Source: Deltaproteobacteria bacterium (GTDB lineage: Bacteria > Desulfobacterota > Desulfobacteria > Desulfobacterales > QNYZ01). Taken from it: a DNA stretch of 64,000 nt. A program made the position numbers and the translations under genes. The stretch's first letter is position 1. Each line of letters starts with the position of its first letter. The DNA is taken from NCBI GenBank assembly GCA_003973265.1, contig QNYZ01000038.1, forward strand, positions 18,742 to 82,741, written 5' to 3'. The notes beneath the pieces were generated by a model. It was not told where the DNA came from and searched no databases. It saw only the letters and a program-made list of their open reading frames with translations. Of this stretch, positions 24,658-33,866 are shown piece after piece.

Positions 24658-26547
24658 TTACAATCTCCTCTCTTCCAGTTCTTCCCAGCGCAGATAAGCT
24701 TTTTCAATATCCGCCTCAACCCGCGCAAGATCTGAATTGATCCTCAGAATCTCATCTTTCTCCTTTTTGTAAAACATCGGATCAGACACAATCGCAAACA
24801 GCTCTTTTTGCTCGGATTCAAGCGTTTCAATCTTCCGGGGAAGCTGTTCCAGTTCCCGCTGCTGCATATACCCCATCTTTTTTGAAGCGCGTGCCCGGGG
24901 CCGGGCTTGACCTTTCTTCCCGGTTGTTTTCTCCGGTACTTTGCTGACCGGTTGCGGCCGCTGGCGCAGCCAATCGTCATACCCACCGGTATATTCGGCC
25001 ACCTGCCCGTTTCCTTCAAAGACAATCGTGCGGGTCACCACGTTATTTAAAAAAGCCCGGTCATGACTGACCAGCAGCAGGGTCCCTTCGTACTCGAAAA
25101 TCAGCTCCTCCAGCAGTTCCAGGGTTTCGGCATCCAGATCGTTGGTCGGCTCGTCCAGCACCAGCACATTGGCCGGCCGGGTGAACAGCTTGGCCAGCAT
25201 CAAGCGGTTTTTTTCTCCACCGGAAAGGACATGGACCGGGGTGCGGCATCGTTCGGGTGAGAAAAGAAAATCCTGAAGATGGCTGATAACGTGGCGTTTC
25301 TGCCCATTAAAGATAATAAAATCATTTCCTTCGCCGATATTTTCCCGCACGGATTTCTGCATGTCGAGCTGGGTCCGGAGCTGGTCAAAATAGACAACCT
25401 GGAGGTTGGTGCCATGGCGCACGCTGCCCGTTTCCGGACGCATGGTTTTCAGCAGTATTTTCAGCAGGGTTGTTTTGCCCACGCCATTGGGGCCGATAAT
25501 CCCCACTTTATCCCCGCGCACGATCACCGTGGAAAAATCCCGGAAAATCGGGGTGGAACCATAGGAAAAAGACACCTTACGGGTTTCGATGACCAGCCGG
25601 CCCGTACGGTCCGCTTCCTGGACCTGCATGCGCACATTACCAAGTTTGCGACGTCGATCCCGGTACGCGGCCCGCATTTTTTCCAGCCGCCGGACGCGCC
25701 CTTCGTTCCGTGTCCGGCGCGCCCTGATTCCCTTGCGGATCCAGGCTTCTTCCCGGGATAGTTTTTTATCAAACAGGCCGTTTTGGTTCTCTTCGGCCGC
25801 AAGCGCCGCCTGTTTCCTTTTTAAAAAAGTGGGATAATCACAATCGTAGGAGACCAGCCGACCCCGATCGATTTCCATGATCCGGGTGGCGATTTTTTTG
25901 AGAAAAATGCGGTCATGGGTAATAAAGAGCAGCGTGGTGACATGACGCCGGATGAAATCTTCCATCCAGATGATCGTATCAATATCCAGATGGTTGGTGG
26001 GTTCGTCCAGCAAAAGGATATCCGGTTTACACGCCAGCGCACGGGCAAAAAGCGTGCGTCTCTTCAGCCCGGCGGACAGGTCGGAAAACCGCATTTCCGG
26101 ATCCAGCCGGGTGCGTGAAAGGATATCTTCGACCCGGGTGGACAACGCCCAGCCATTGTCGGCGTTCAAAATCTGTTGAAGTTCGTGGTGCTTTTGGAGC
26201 CGCCGGGAGGGGCTCTCCGTTTCAGCGTCTCTTTCGACCCGGCGGTATTCAGCCAGCACCCGGCCGGTTTCACCGAGCCCTTCGGCCACCACATCGAAGA
26301 TCGTACCGTCATATGTGGCCGGTACATCCTGCGCCAGTGCGGCCACGACAACGCCCTGCCGGCGGTGGATATCGCCACGATCGGGAAGGATTCGACCGTC
26401 GAGGAGTTTCAGCAGGGACGATTTTCCCACCCCGTTGCGCCCCACCAGGCAGACGCGTTCTCCCTTTTCAATCCTGAACGTGACGTTTTCCAGCAGCGGA
26501 GGATCCCCGAACCCCCAGCAGACATCCCGCATCTCGATCAGCGCCAT
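24658..26547 (-). CDS. ABC-F family ATPase, Uup-like
   Basis: 629 residues with two ABC cassettes and no membrane part, so it acts on ribosomes or nucleic acid and not in transport. Walker A motifs are GRNGVGKSSLLKLLDG and GPNGVGKTTLLKILL; signatures are LSAGLKRRTLFARAL (first) and LSGGEKNRLMLAKL (second); each is followed by an LLDEPTNHLD-type Walker B. The C-terminal 90 residues are a charged coiled coil, as in Uup. ATG 26547 is chosen over the GTG just upstream. About 50 bases from prfC on the same strand. Confidence 0.93.
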   Translation of the reverse strand: MALIEMRDVCWGFGDPPLLENVTFRIEKGERVCLVGRNGVGKSSLLKLLDGRILPDRGDIHRRQGVVVAALAQDVPATYDGTIFDVVAEGLGETGRVLAEYRRVERDAETESPSRRLQKHHELQQILNADNGWALSTRVEDILSRTRLDPEMRFSDLSAGLKRRTLFARALACKPDILLLDEPTNHLDIDTIIWMEDFIRRHVTTLLFITHDRIFLKKIATRIMEIDRGRLVSYDCDYPTFLKRKQAALAAEENQNGLFDKKLSREEAWIRKGIRARRTRNEGRVRRLEKMRAAYRDRRRKLGNVRMQVQEADRTGRLVIETRKVSFSYGSTPIFRDFSTVIVRGDKVGIIGPNGVGKTTLLKILLKTMRPETGSVRHGTNLQVVYFDQLRTQLDMQKSVRENIGEGNDFIIFNGQKRHVISHLQDFLFSPERCRTPVHVLSGGEKNRLMLAKLFTRPANVLVLDEPTNDLDAETLELLEELIFEYEGTLLLVSHDRAFLNNVVTRTIVFEGNGQVAEYTGGYDDWLRQRPQPVSKVPEKTTGKKGQARPRARASKKMGYMQQRELEQLPRKIETLESEQKELFAIVSDPMFYKKEKDEILRINSDLARVEADIEKAYLRWEELEERRL

Positions 26548-26601
26548 CACATTAATCCGTTATACCGGTGAAACGGTATTCAGCTGCCACCCGGAGCGCC
26601 A

Positions 26602-28191
26602 TTAAATGATATCCCGCGTTTTGTGAAATTTGATTTCCGGCCATTTTTCCATACAATAGTTGAGCAAAAATTCGCTGCTCGTCAGGTAAGAGAGGCAGCC
26701 CTGCGAATCTCTGGCCAGGTTGGCCGTGTTCTGTTTTTCAAACTCGGCCAGTTTTTTCGGATCATCACTCTCGACCCAGCGGGCCAATGCATAGTCGCCC
26801 GCCGGTTCATAAACGGCATCTACGCTGTATTCAGCCTTGAGCCGGGCCACGGTCACCTCAAACTGGAGGACCCCGACGGCACCCAGGATAAAGTCACTGC
26901 CCATGACCGGCCGGAACACCTGGACGGTGCCTTCCTCGGCCAGCTGGGTCAGGCCCTTTTGAAGGTGTTTGCCCATCATGGGATTTTTCAGGCGCACCCG
27001 CCTGAAAAATTCCGGGGCAAAGTTGGGGATGCCGGTAAATTTCAACGGTTCCTTTTCGCTGAACGTATCCCCGATCTTGATCGTGCCGTGATTGTGAATA
27101 CCGATAATATCGCCCGGATAGGCCTCGGTGATATTGTCCCGCCCCTGGGCCATGAAGATGGTGGCATTGGCCAGGGTAATCTCTTTTCCAATCCGGTGAT
27201 GGACAACCTTCATCCCCCGCTCGAATTTACCGGAACATATCCGGACAAACGCGATCCGGTCGCGATGGGCCGGATTCATATTGGCCTGAATCTTAAAGGT
27301 AAATCCGGAAAAAGCATCCTCGTAGGGCGACACCTCCCGGGAAACCGCCATGCGGGGGCCCGGAGATGGGGCCATTTCCACAAAAGCATCGAGCATCTCT
27401 TTGACGCCGAAATTATTGATGGCACTGCCAAAAAAAACCGGCGTCTGGGTCCCCTTTAAAAAAAGCGACATCTCCAGGGGATTCACGGCCCCTTCGACCA
27501 GCTCAATATCACCCCGCAGCTCATCGGCCTGGACGCCGAGCAATTCGTCCAATACCGGATCGGACAAATCCTTGATTACCACGCCGTCATCGGTGCGAAC
27601 CGCACTACCGGGACTGAACAGGTGCAGCTGTTTTCGAAACAGATTGTACACACCCTTAAACCGTTTACCCATCCCGATGGGCCAGGAAAGAGGCACGCAT
27701 TCGATCTGCAGCTTGTTTTCGATATCATCCAGAATATCCAGCGGCGCCAGCCCTTCCCGGTCAAGCTTATTAATAAAGGTGATAATGGGAGTATTGCGCA
27801 TCCGGCAGACTTCCATCAGCTTTTCGGTCTGGGTTTCCACGCCCTTGGCATTGTCGATCACCATCAGGGTTGAGTCGACGGCGGTTAGTACCCGGTAGGT
27901 ATCTTCGGAAAAATCCTGGTGGCCCGGCGTATCGAGCAGGTTAATTTCAAACCCCCGGTAATTGAATTTCATCACCGAGGTTGTGACAGAGATTCCCCTT
28001 TCCTGTTCAATCGACATCCAGTCGCTGGTGGCATGCCGGGCGGCATGCTTGGCCTTGACCGCCCCGGCCTGCTGGATGGCGCCGCCGAAGAGGAGCAATT
28101 TTTCCGTCAACGTGGTTTTCCCCGCATCCGGATGGCTGATGATGCCGAAGGTCCGTCGCCGGTCAATCTCTTTTTGCGTTCGCTTGTCCAT
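26602..28191 (-). CDS. prfC: Peptide chain release factor 3
   Basis: 529 residues, full RF3 length. The GTPase motifs are G1 [15 protein letters not shown], a G3 region [15 protein letters not shown] and G4 FINKLDRE; the RF3-specific [12 protein letters not shown] follows G1. RF3 recycles RF1 and RF2 from the ribosome after peptide release. It has a long leader (about 165 bases) with a consensus promoter. Confidence 0.97.
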   Translation of the reverse strand: MDKRTQKEIDRRRTFGIISHPDAGKTTLTEKLLLFGGAIQQAGAVKAKHAARHATSDWMSIEQERGISVTTSVMKFNYRGFEINLLDTPGHQDFSEDTYRVLTAVDSTLMVIDNAKGVETQTEKLMEVCRMRNTPIITFINKLDREGLAPLDILDDIENKLQIECVPLSWPIGMGKRFKGVYNLFRKQLHLFSPGSAVRTDDGVVIKDLSDPVLDELLGVQADELRGDIELVEGAVNPLEMSLFLKGTQTPVFFGSAINNFGVKEMLDAFVEMAPSPGPRMAVSREVSPYEDAFSGFTFKIQANMNPAHRDRIAFVRICSGKFERGMKVVHHRIGKEITLANATIFMAQGRDNITEAYPGDIIGIHNHGTIKIGDTFSEKEPLKFTGIPNFAPEFFRRVRLKNPMMGKHLQKGLTQLAEEGTVQVFRPVMGSDFILGAVGVLQFEVTVARLKAEYSVDAVYEPAGDYALARWVESDDPKKLAEFEKQNTANLARDSQGCLSYLTSSEFLLNYCMEKWPEIKFHKTRDII

Positions 28192-28364
28192 TTATTCAGC
28201 TCAGCCGGAAATTTTTGACCCATCGGTCAGGATTATCCGGATTTTGATTCCTTTTCTGTCTACGGGTACAGTGGCCGCCCGCACGCCGCTACCCCTAAAA
28301 AAAGTCCCCGGCCAATGCAGACCACAGGGACTGAACCCAAATACAATGCAACCATTTAGGCATA

Positions 28365-28392
28365 ATTATAATTTATTCGGGTGATTTGTCAA
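28365..28392 (-). promoter_or_regulatory. Consensus sigma-70 promoter, probably for prfC
   Basis: On the minus strand TTGACA (28387-28392) and TATAAT (28365-28370) are both perfect and 16 bp apart. Transcription would run into prfC at 28191. The 381-base gap 28192-28572 holds this promoter and the hairpin below, and no gene. Confidence 0.75.
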
Positions 28393-28518
28393 TTGGTGGT
28401 AAAGGGTGTGAAGGCTGGAAAGCAAGTCGGCCATCATTAAGGACCCGTTCTGTTACCGGTGGTCTTTCGGCCAGAAAATCGATCCGGCGGAGCGACAGGC
28501 GATGCCTCTGTTTAATAC

Positions 28519-28560
28519 CTGTTTTGCCGGAAAACCCTGCCGGGGTTTCCGGCAAAACAG
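28519..28560. repeat. Long perfect hairpin after the SLOG gene
   Basis: CTGTTTTGCCGGAAA (28519-28533) pairs perfectly with TTTCCGGCAAAACAG (28546-28560), with additional C/G pairing inside. The stem ends in purines with no T-run on either strand, so factor-independent termination is uncertain. It could act as a 3' stabiliser or a boundary between the SLOG gene and prfC. Confidence 0.6.
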
Positions 28561-28572
28561 CAAAGAGACACG

Positions 28573-29127
28573 CTATGCCGGGCCGAACGATTTTTCGAAC
28601 AGATCTTTGATCGCCTGGTGGCCATCTTCGGTCAGATTCCGGGTCCCGGTTCCCACAAAGGTATCGGCTTTAATAACCGGCGTCTCGGGGACCCATTGGT
28701 TATCTACCCAGGAAAACCAGCCCTTACGTTCCTGGTCATACACGCTTAAGGGACGGTTAAACAGTTTACCCAGCTCGACGCCCCATCCGGTACCGCCCTT
28801 GACGGTATCGTCCGATTGAATCCAGCCCACGGCGATCACATGATACCCCTTATTGACCATATGAAAAATAGACTGAATAACCTTGCGGATCTTGTCGGCT
28901 TTAGAGTAGGTGCGTCCCATCCGGGCGGAGACAATTTCCATGCTCACATCCCCTTTGTCGAGGGCTTCCGGGCTGAGCACCTGAACCCCCCGGGTTCTTT
29001 CAATGGTGTGCCCCTCGAATGAAAAATTGACTTCCCGGATGCCCCAGCGTTCGGCCAGTCTGCCGAATTCGGACTCGGCACCTTTATGCCCCCCACTGTA
29101 CAGCGTTATTTGAGAACGATCTGCCAT
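28573..29127 (-). CDS. SLOG/Rossmann-fold protein of unknown function
   Basis: 184 residues. The N-terminus ITLYSGGHKGAESEFGRLAE looks like the nucleotide-binding glycine loop of SLOG-type proteins (DprA, LOG, putative Mo-cofactor carriers). A second conserved-looking stretch is GYHVIAVGWIQSDDTVKGGT. No enzymatic residues can be named with confidence. It is a single gene between two putative terminating hairpins, so it is probably transcribed alone. Confidence 0.6.
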   Translation of the reverse strand: MADRSQITLYSGGHKGAESEFGRLAERWGIREVNFSFEGHTIERTRGVQVLSPEALDKGDVSMEIVSARMGRTYSKADKIRKVIQSIFHMVNKGYHVIAVGWIQSDDTVKGGTGWGVELGKLFNRPLSVYDQERKGWFSWVDNQWVPETPVIKADTFVGTGTRNLTEDGHQAIKDLFEKSFGPA

Positions 29128-29252
29128 AATAGTTTACTCCTTATCATTTCTTCCTGCCGGCAACTTCGGCACGGCCATATTTATTCATCCCTGAAAATAG
29201 ATCTCCATCGTATCTGCAGCCATTTTTTCACACCTTATCACAGGAGCGGATA

Positions 29253-29280
29253 AACATAAGCGGTCATTTCCAAATTGCAA
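29253..29280 (-). promoter_or_regulatory. Candidate promoter for the SLOG gene
   Basis: TTGCAA (29275-29280) and TATGTT (29253-29258) on the minus strand, 16 bp apart, about 125 bases upstream of the start. The 345-base gap 29128-29472 otherwise contains only the terminator at 29354-29385. Confidence 0.35.
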
Positions 29281-29353
29281 TGGCTTTAAAAAAAATAAAG
29301 CATCGCCCCGCTATCCGCCACCTCAAACGGTTAAAAAATTTCCGCGCCGCCCA

Positions 29354-29385
29354 ACAAAAAAGGGCCTCGCAAAATGCGATGCCCT
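29354..29385 (-). terminator. Intrinsic terminator downstream of ftcD
   Basis: On the minus strand AGGGCATCGCA pairs with TGCGAGGCCCT across a three-base loop, with one central mismatch, and is followed directly by a run of T. It lies about 90 bases after the ftcD stop codon. Confidence 0.82.
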
Positions 29386-29472
29386 GGGAATAGGGATGAA
29401 ATATATATTGAAGGCGCATGCCGTTTTCACCAACATAATAACCATTGCCGTACTGTCAATACCCGTACTTCA

Positions 29473-31092
29473 TCATCGTGATTTTAAAATACCAAGCACC
29501 TCCGCGCACTTTCGGGTTGCCCGATCCATCATGGCTTCAGCCTCTTTGATGATTCGCGTTTTAAACTCCTCATCCGTGATATCCGTCATATTTATTTTCA
29601 CGTTTTTGTAGGCCCCCCAGATGCCTGTTTCCAGCGCACGGGCACCGACTTCCATATCTGACCTGGACGCAATATTACCGAACCGGGCCACTTCGCAGAG
29701 GGCATCCCAGGCACCGTCCGCCATTTTGATGGTCAGCATCGGGACTTCAATGGCCTTTTTCAACCCCGCCTGCATCTGTTCTGTCCGCACAATCTGCTCG
29801 GCTTCCGTATCTTTTGGCAGGCGAAGTGCCTCCATGTAATCTTTGAAAGCCGTGGTATCGGCATCGATCATCGGGATCAACCCGGCAACCGCATCGTGCA
29901 GTGGCGGAATGGCCTTTCGTATCTGAGTGTCAACCGATTCAAACTTGCGAACACCGTAGGTTAATTTTGCCGCCATCGATCCCAGGCCGGCCCCCATGGC
30001 CGCAAGCGCCGCCGATACCGATCCGCCGCCGGGCGCCGGTGACCGGGAAGCGACCTCTTCGATAAACGCCCGGACGCTCATACCGGCCAGCTTCGCCGTT
30101 CCCTCATCGGCCACCCGGTATTCGATAATTTTTTCCTGAGGATCAAAGGGGGCCACACTGTTCAGCCCCAGTCGTTCCACCGCCAGACGAACTTTCTGAT
30201 CTTCGTCGACAATCAGCAGGTTTTCTTTTTCGATATAATATTCGGCGGCCATGAGAATCGAATCGAGCGGAATGAGGCCAACAATTTCAGACCCGGCCAG
30301 TCCAACATTCAAGATATCCGCTTCTTCCTTCACCGCTTCATAAAGCGTATGAATCGGCGTCACCCGGTAGTCGGTCAAATTCACGGTCACCTGGGCCAGA
30401 TTGTATTCATCCACAAACCAGCCCATCCCCTTAACCGCTTTTAACCGCCCCGGCTGATCCGGCCCCCGGCCTGCTTCCCTCAGGTTCAGTGCAATCCGGT
30501 GAGCCTGATGACGGGTGCCCAGGATATTGACATTATAGGCAATGAGAAACGATCGCGCCCCGGTAACAGTAGCACCCCATTGCGGGACAAACGCATCCGG
30601 CCCGAAATCCGGTTTCCACCTGGGATCCTGCAGTCGATCGGCCAGCCCTTCGTATTCGCCTTCTCTGATCTGGGGCAGTTTCCGGCGATAATCCGCGGTG
30701 GCGGCTGCTTCGTAAAGGAAAACGGGAATCCCCAGTTCCCCGGCGGCCCGTTTCCCAAAGGTCCTGGCAACCTCAACGCACTCATCCATGGAGACATTGG
30801 CCACGGGGATGAACGGACAGACATCCATGGCCCCCATGCGGGGATGTGCTCCCTTGTGGATACGCATATCGATTTTTTCTTTGGCCACCCGTGCACAGTT
30901 GAGGGCCCCCTGGACCACGGCATCCGGATCACCCACAAAGGTATAAACCGTCCGATTGGTCGATTTTCCCGGATCGACATCGAGCAGCTTACACCCCGGC
31001 GTTTTTTTTATCGCCCGGGAAATGGCGTCAATGACTTCACGATTATTGCCTTCCGAAAAATTGGGTACACACTCAACAATTTTTTTCATCAT
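29473..31092 (-). CDS. ftcD: Formiminotransferase-cyclodeaminase
   Basis: 539 residues, bifunctional FtcD. The N-terminal formiminotransferase starts KKIVECVPNFSEGNN and has RIHKGAHPRMGAMDVCPF; the C-terminal cyclodeaminase starts around residue 345 with EEVASRSPAPGGGSVSA. It converts formiminoglutamate and tetrahydrofolate to glutamate and 5,10-methenyl-THF plus ammonia, in histidine or purine breakdown. The start at 31092 (or 31089) matches the family start; the longer ORF to 31188 adds non-conserved residues. It follows the ABC importer genes on the same strand after about 220 bases. No histidine-degradation genes are nearby. Confidence 0.93.
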   Translation of the reverse strand: MMKKIVECVPNFSEGNNREVIDAISRAIKKTPGCKLLDVDPGKSTNRTVYTFVGDPDAVVQGALNCARVAKEKIDMRIHKGAHPRMGAMDVCPFIPVANVSMDECVEVARTFGKRAAGELGIPVFLYEAAATADYRRKLPQIREGEYEGLADRLQDPRWKPDFGPDAFVPQWGATVTGARSFLIAYNVNILGTRHQAHRIALNLREAGRGPDQPGRLKAVKGMGWFVDEYNLAQVTVNLTDYRVTPIHTLYEAVKEEADILNVGLAGSEIVGLIPLDSILMAAEYYIEKENLLIVDEDQKVRLAVERLGLNSVAPFDPQEKIIEYRVADEGTAKLAGMSVRAFIEEVASRSPAPGGGSVSAALAAMGAGLGSMAAKLTYGVRKFESVDTQIRKAIPPLHDAVAGLIPMIDADTTAFKDYMEALRLPKDTEAEQIVRTEQMQAGLKKAIEVPMLTIKMADGAWDALCEVARFGNIASRSDMEVGARALETGIWGAYKNVKINMTDITDEEFKTRIIKEAEAMMDRATRKCAEVLGILKSR

Positions 31093-31311
31093 ATGCTCAC
31101 TTTGTGGAATTGTTTTCATGAGACCATCCCGAATGGCGAAAGATGGCTTTTGCGGCCTTAACTTGCACCAGCGGTCGTAAGGGCACAAGCCCCTGGTTCA
31201 TCGATGATTAATCGGGGCCACCGCTGAACCGGAATCATCTCTGATCGGTGTGGCAATTGCAATAGAAAAAAGGTTAAGGGCTAAGGAGGGTACCTGCTTT
31301 GTTTTCGCTGG

Positions 31312-32808
31312 TCAGTGCACCGCCGCATACATGATTTCCTCTTCTGTCGTTTCACCCGGCGACAGCTCTTCGACAATCCGGCCCTGTCTGCAGACGAGTA
31401 TCCGGTCAGAGAGGCTCATGATTTCCGGAAGATGGGAAGAAATGACGACTACGGCAATCCCCTCGTCGGCCAATTTATTAATCAGCTGGTGGATCTCTCC
31501 GATGGCGCCGACATCGACACCGCGGGTAGGCTCGTCAAAAATAATGATACGCGGTTTCTGTGTCAGACCCTTGGCGATTACCGTCTTTTGCTGATTGCCG
31601 CCAGACAGTTCAACGACGCGCGCATCGTTATTGATCGTCTTGATGTTCAGGTCTTTAATCCATTGTTTTGCAAGCGCCTGGATGTCTTTAACCCGGACGA
31701 CCAGTCCCTTTTTACGTCCGGCAGCGAGAAATCCCGCAAAAATATTTTCGCCGATGGTCATGGTTTCGAAAACCCCTTCGGTCTTGCGGTTTTCGGTGAC
31801 ATAGACAATACCGTCGCCAATCGCCTCATGCGGGGTGTAGTAGCGTACAGGCTCGTCGTCCAGTTCGATGGCCCCTCCCCGCAGGAAGTCACGCTTATCA
31901 ATGCCGGAAATGATTCTAAATGTCTCCGTCCTGCCCGAACCGATCAGTCCAAAGACGCCTGTGATCTGGCCCCCGAAGACTGAGAACGAATTGTTCTGGA
32001 CCACACTACCCCTCGAGATATCCTGAACCGAAAGAATTTTTTTCCCGGGTTTGCGTGTGTCGTCGCCACTGTGATGATGGTATAGTTCTTCGGATAATGT
32101 GCGCCCGACCATGGCCGAGATAATTTTATCACGGTTAAAAGCCGAAGTATCGTCTGTCACCACCAGTTCGCCGTCCCGCAAAATAGTGATCCGGTCAGAA
32201 ATCTCCAGCGCCTCCTCGATGGCATGCGAAATGAAGATGATTGAAACACCGTCCACTTTCAATCGGCGCAGCAACGCAAAGAAATGTCGTTTTTCTTCGG
32301 GTGTCAGGCTGGCCGTGGGCTCGTCGAATATGATCACTTCGGCCTTGTGCTGTACGGCCCGGGCAATCTCCACCATCTGCTGTTTGGCGGCGCCCAGCGT
32401 TTCCACCATGGCGGCGGGATCTACCGAGAAATCGAGGGATTGCAGAAACTGCTGTGCCGAAATATAAATGCCGCGCAGGCGGTTGATAAATTTTTCGGAC
32501 CCTAGATATAAATTTTGGGCCACGGTCATGGATGGTACCAGGCTGGTTTCCTGAAATACCATGGCCACGCCGGCCTTAAGGGCTTCGTGGGGCGTCGCAA
32601 AACGAACCTGTCGGTCATGAAAAAGCATTTTTCCCGCATTGGCCATGACGACCCCGGCCATAATCTTGGTAAGAGTCGACTTGCCGGCGCCGTTTTCACC
32701 GAGCAGGGCATGGATTTCCCCCCTGCGCAGATCAAAATCAACATTTTTGATGGCAGGAACCCCTTTATATGACTTGGTGACGCAGTCCATCCTGATGATC
32801 GGTTTCAT
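31312..32808 (-). CDS. Sugar-type ABC importer ATPase (RbsA/MglA family)
   Basis: 498 residues with two fused ABC domains, typical of CUT2 importers. The first has Walker A GENGAGKSTLTKIMAG and Walker B VIIFDEPTASL. The second has a degenerate Walker A GLIGSGRTETFRII, a good signature ELSGGNQQKTVIAKGL and IIIFDEPTRGVDVG. It energises the two permeases downstream in coordinate order (33863-35986, 36101-37084). Overlaps the SMP-30-like gene by 4 bp. Confidence 0.94.
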   Translation of the reverse strand: MKPIIRMDCVTKSYKGVPAIKNVDFDLRRGEIHALLGENGAGKSTLTKIMAGVVMANAGKMLFHDRQVRFATPHEALKAGVAMVFQETSLVPSMTVAQNLYLGSEKFINRLRGIYISAQQFLQSLDFSVDPAAMVETLGAAKQQMVEIARAVQHKAEVIIFDEPTASLTPEEKRHFFALLRRLKVDGVSIIFISHAIEEALEISDRITILRDGELVVTDDTSAFNRDKIISAMVGRTLSEELYHHHSGDDTRKPGKKILSVQDISRGSVVQNNSFSVFGGQITGVFGLIGSGRTETFRIISGIDKRDFLRGGAIELDDEPVRYYTPHEAIGDGIVYVTENRKTEGVFETMTIGENIFAGFLAAGRKKGLVVRVKDIQALAKQWIKDLNIKTINNDARVVELSGGNQQKTVIAKGLTQKPRIIIFDEPTRGVDVGAIGEIHQLINKLADEGIAVVVISSHLPEIMSLSDRILVCRQGRIVEELSPGETTEEEIMYAAVH

Positions 32809-33866
32809 TGGCTTCCTCCTGCCTCCGAGACATTCATGGTAAGAAGGGCGTCATCCCCTTTTGCGGCAATGAAAAGCCGGTTCCCGTTTTCAACGGCACT
32901 GCATGTGCCATGGCGGGTTCCGTTGGCGCGGCTGTGAAAGCTATCGATCGGCACCATGGCCGCGTCCAGGCGAACGACCATGCCACAGGATCGGCTGGGG
33001 GACCAGGGCTTGTGAATCCCCATCAGCTTAATACTGCCGCACTGCAACGGTTCAAGAAAGCTGCGGCCGGAGGATAACGCCGGCGCAATCCAGAAATCAC
33101 GCGGTACCCGGGACATCATATCAAAGCGGTACGCGTTTTCCTGCAACACCAGTTCGATCAACCGGTTGCGCGGTGCGAACACGGACAGCCAGGCGCCGCC
33201 ATCTGGGGCCGGAGCCAAGCGGGAAGGATACCCGGGGATATGATTGACTAAAATCCGGCAGGCACCGGATTCGCCATCGATTTTAACCAGCCTGTGTCGC
33301 CAGCTTTCGCTGGCAACCACGCCATCATTATCGGCAAGCAGCCCATATGGAAACGCCAGTTTATCCGAAATAAGACGAAAATTATTCCCTTCCGGGTCAC
33401 CCTTCCAGACGGAGCCGGACACGTTTTTCTCCATTAAATCGGCAACCCATGCAGAGGGTGGGTGGTGGGTCGATCCATTGGCCATCCACAAGCTGCCATC
33501 TTGCGCAAACGCCAACGCGGTAATACATTTTACGGAAGGAGGCAGATCGGCCTGATGACCGGCAATCAACAATTCACCCGTGTCGAGGCCAACAGCCCAT
33601 TCATTTCCAGGGGATACCGCAAGGGCGGTAATATTTGCCGCATAGCTTTGTAACATTTTCGCTTTTCCGTTCTCATCAAAGGCGTAAAGCGTATCACCAC
33701 TGCTTGCGATGATCCGATCGTTCAAAACGGCCAGATTATCAACACTGGATAACCGGGCAAATAACGCCGCTTCCTCAAGGGTATTGTTGGCACGAAACGG
33801 ACCGTCCAGTGGTGGAATCGTTATGGTTTTACCACGGAATAAATCGAGTATCGGGTCAAAAATCAT
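32805..33866 (-). CDS. SMP-30/strictosidine-synthase-like beta-propeller protein
   Basis: 353 residues without a clear signal peptide. Repeated blade-like segments are visible (ITALAFAQDGSLWMANG, PYGLLADNDGVVASESWRHR, APAPDGGAWLSVFAPRNR), as in gluconolactonase/strictosidine-synthase propellers. Related lactonases hydrolyse sugar lactones, and strictosidine-like ones can act on esters. It overlaps both neighbouring transporter genes by 4 bp, so it is made with them. It probably processes the imported compound; the substrate is unknown. Confidence 0.72.
   Translation of the reverse strand: MIFDPILDLFRGKTITIPPLDGPFRANNTLEEAALFARLSSVDNLAVLNDRIIASSGDTLYAFDENGKAKMLQSYAANITALAVSPGNEWAVGLDTGELLIAGHQADLPPSVKCITALAFAQDGSLWMANGSTHHPPSAWVADLMEKNVSGSVWKGDPEGNNFRLISDKLAFPYGLLADNDGVVASESWRHRLVKIDGESGACRILVNHIPGYPSRLAPAPDGGAWLSVFAPRNRLIELVLQENAYRFDMMSRVPRDFWIAPALSSGRSFLEPLQCGSIKLMGIHKPWSPSRSCGMVVRLDAAMVPIDSFHSRANGTRHGTCSAVENGNRLFIAAKGDDALLTMNVSEAGGSQ

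Noticed and set aside
24528..24728. Small minus-strand frame between the inverted repeat arms
   Set aside because: It overlaps the ABC-F gene end and the repeat arm and has no recognisable protein features.
28519..28560. Calling the hairpin an intrinsic terminator
   Set aside because: No T-run follows on either strand.
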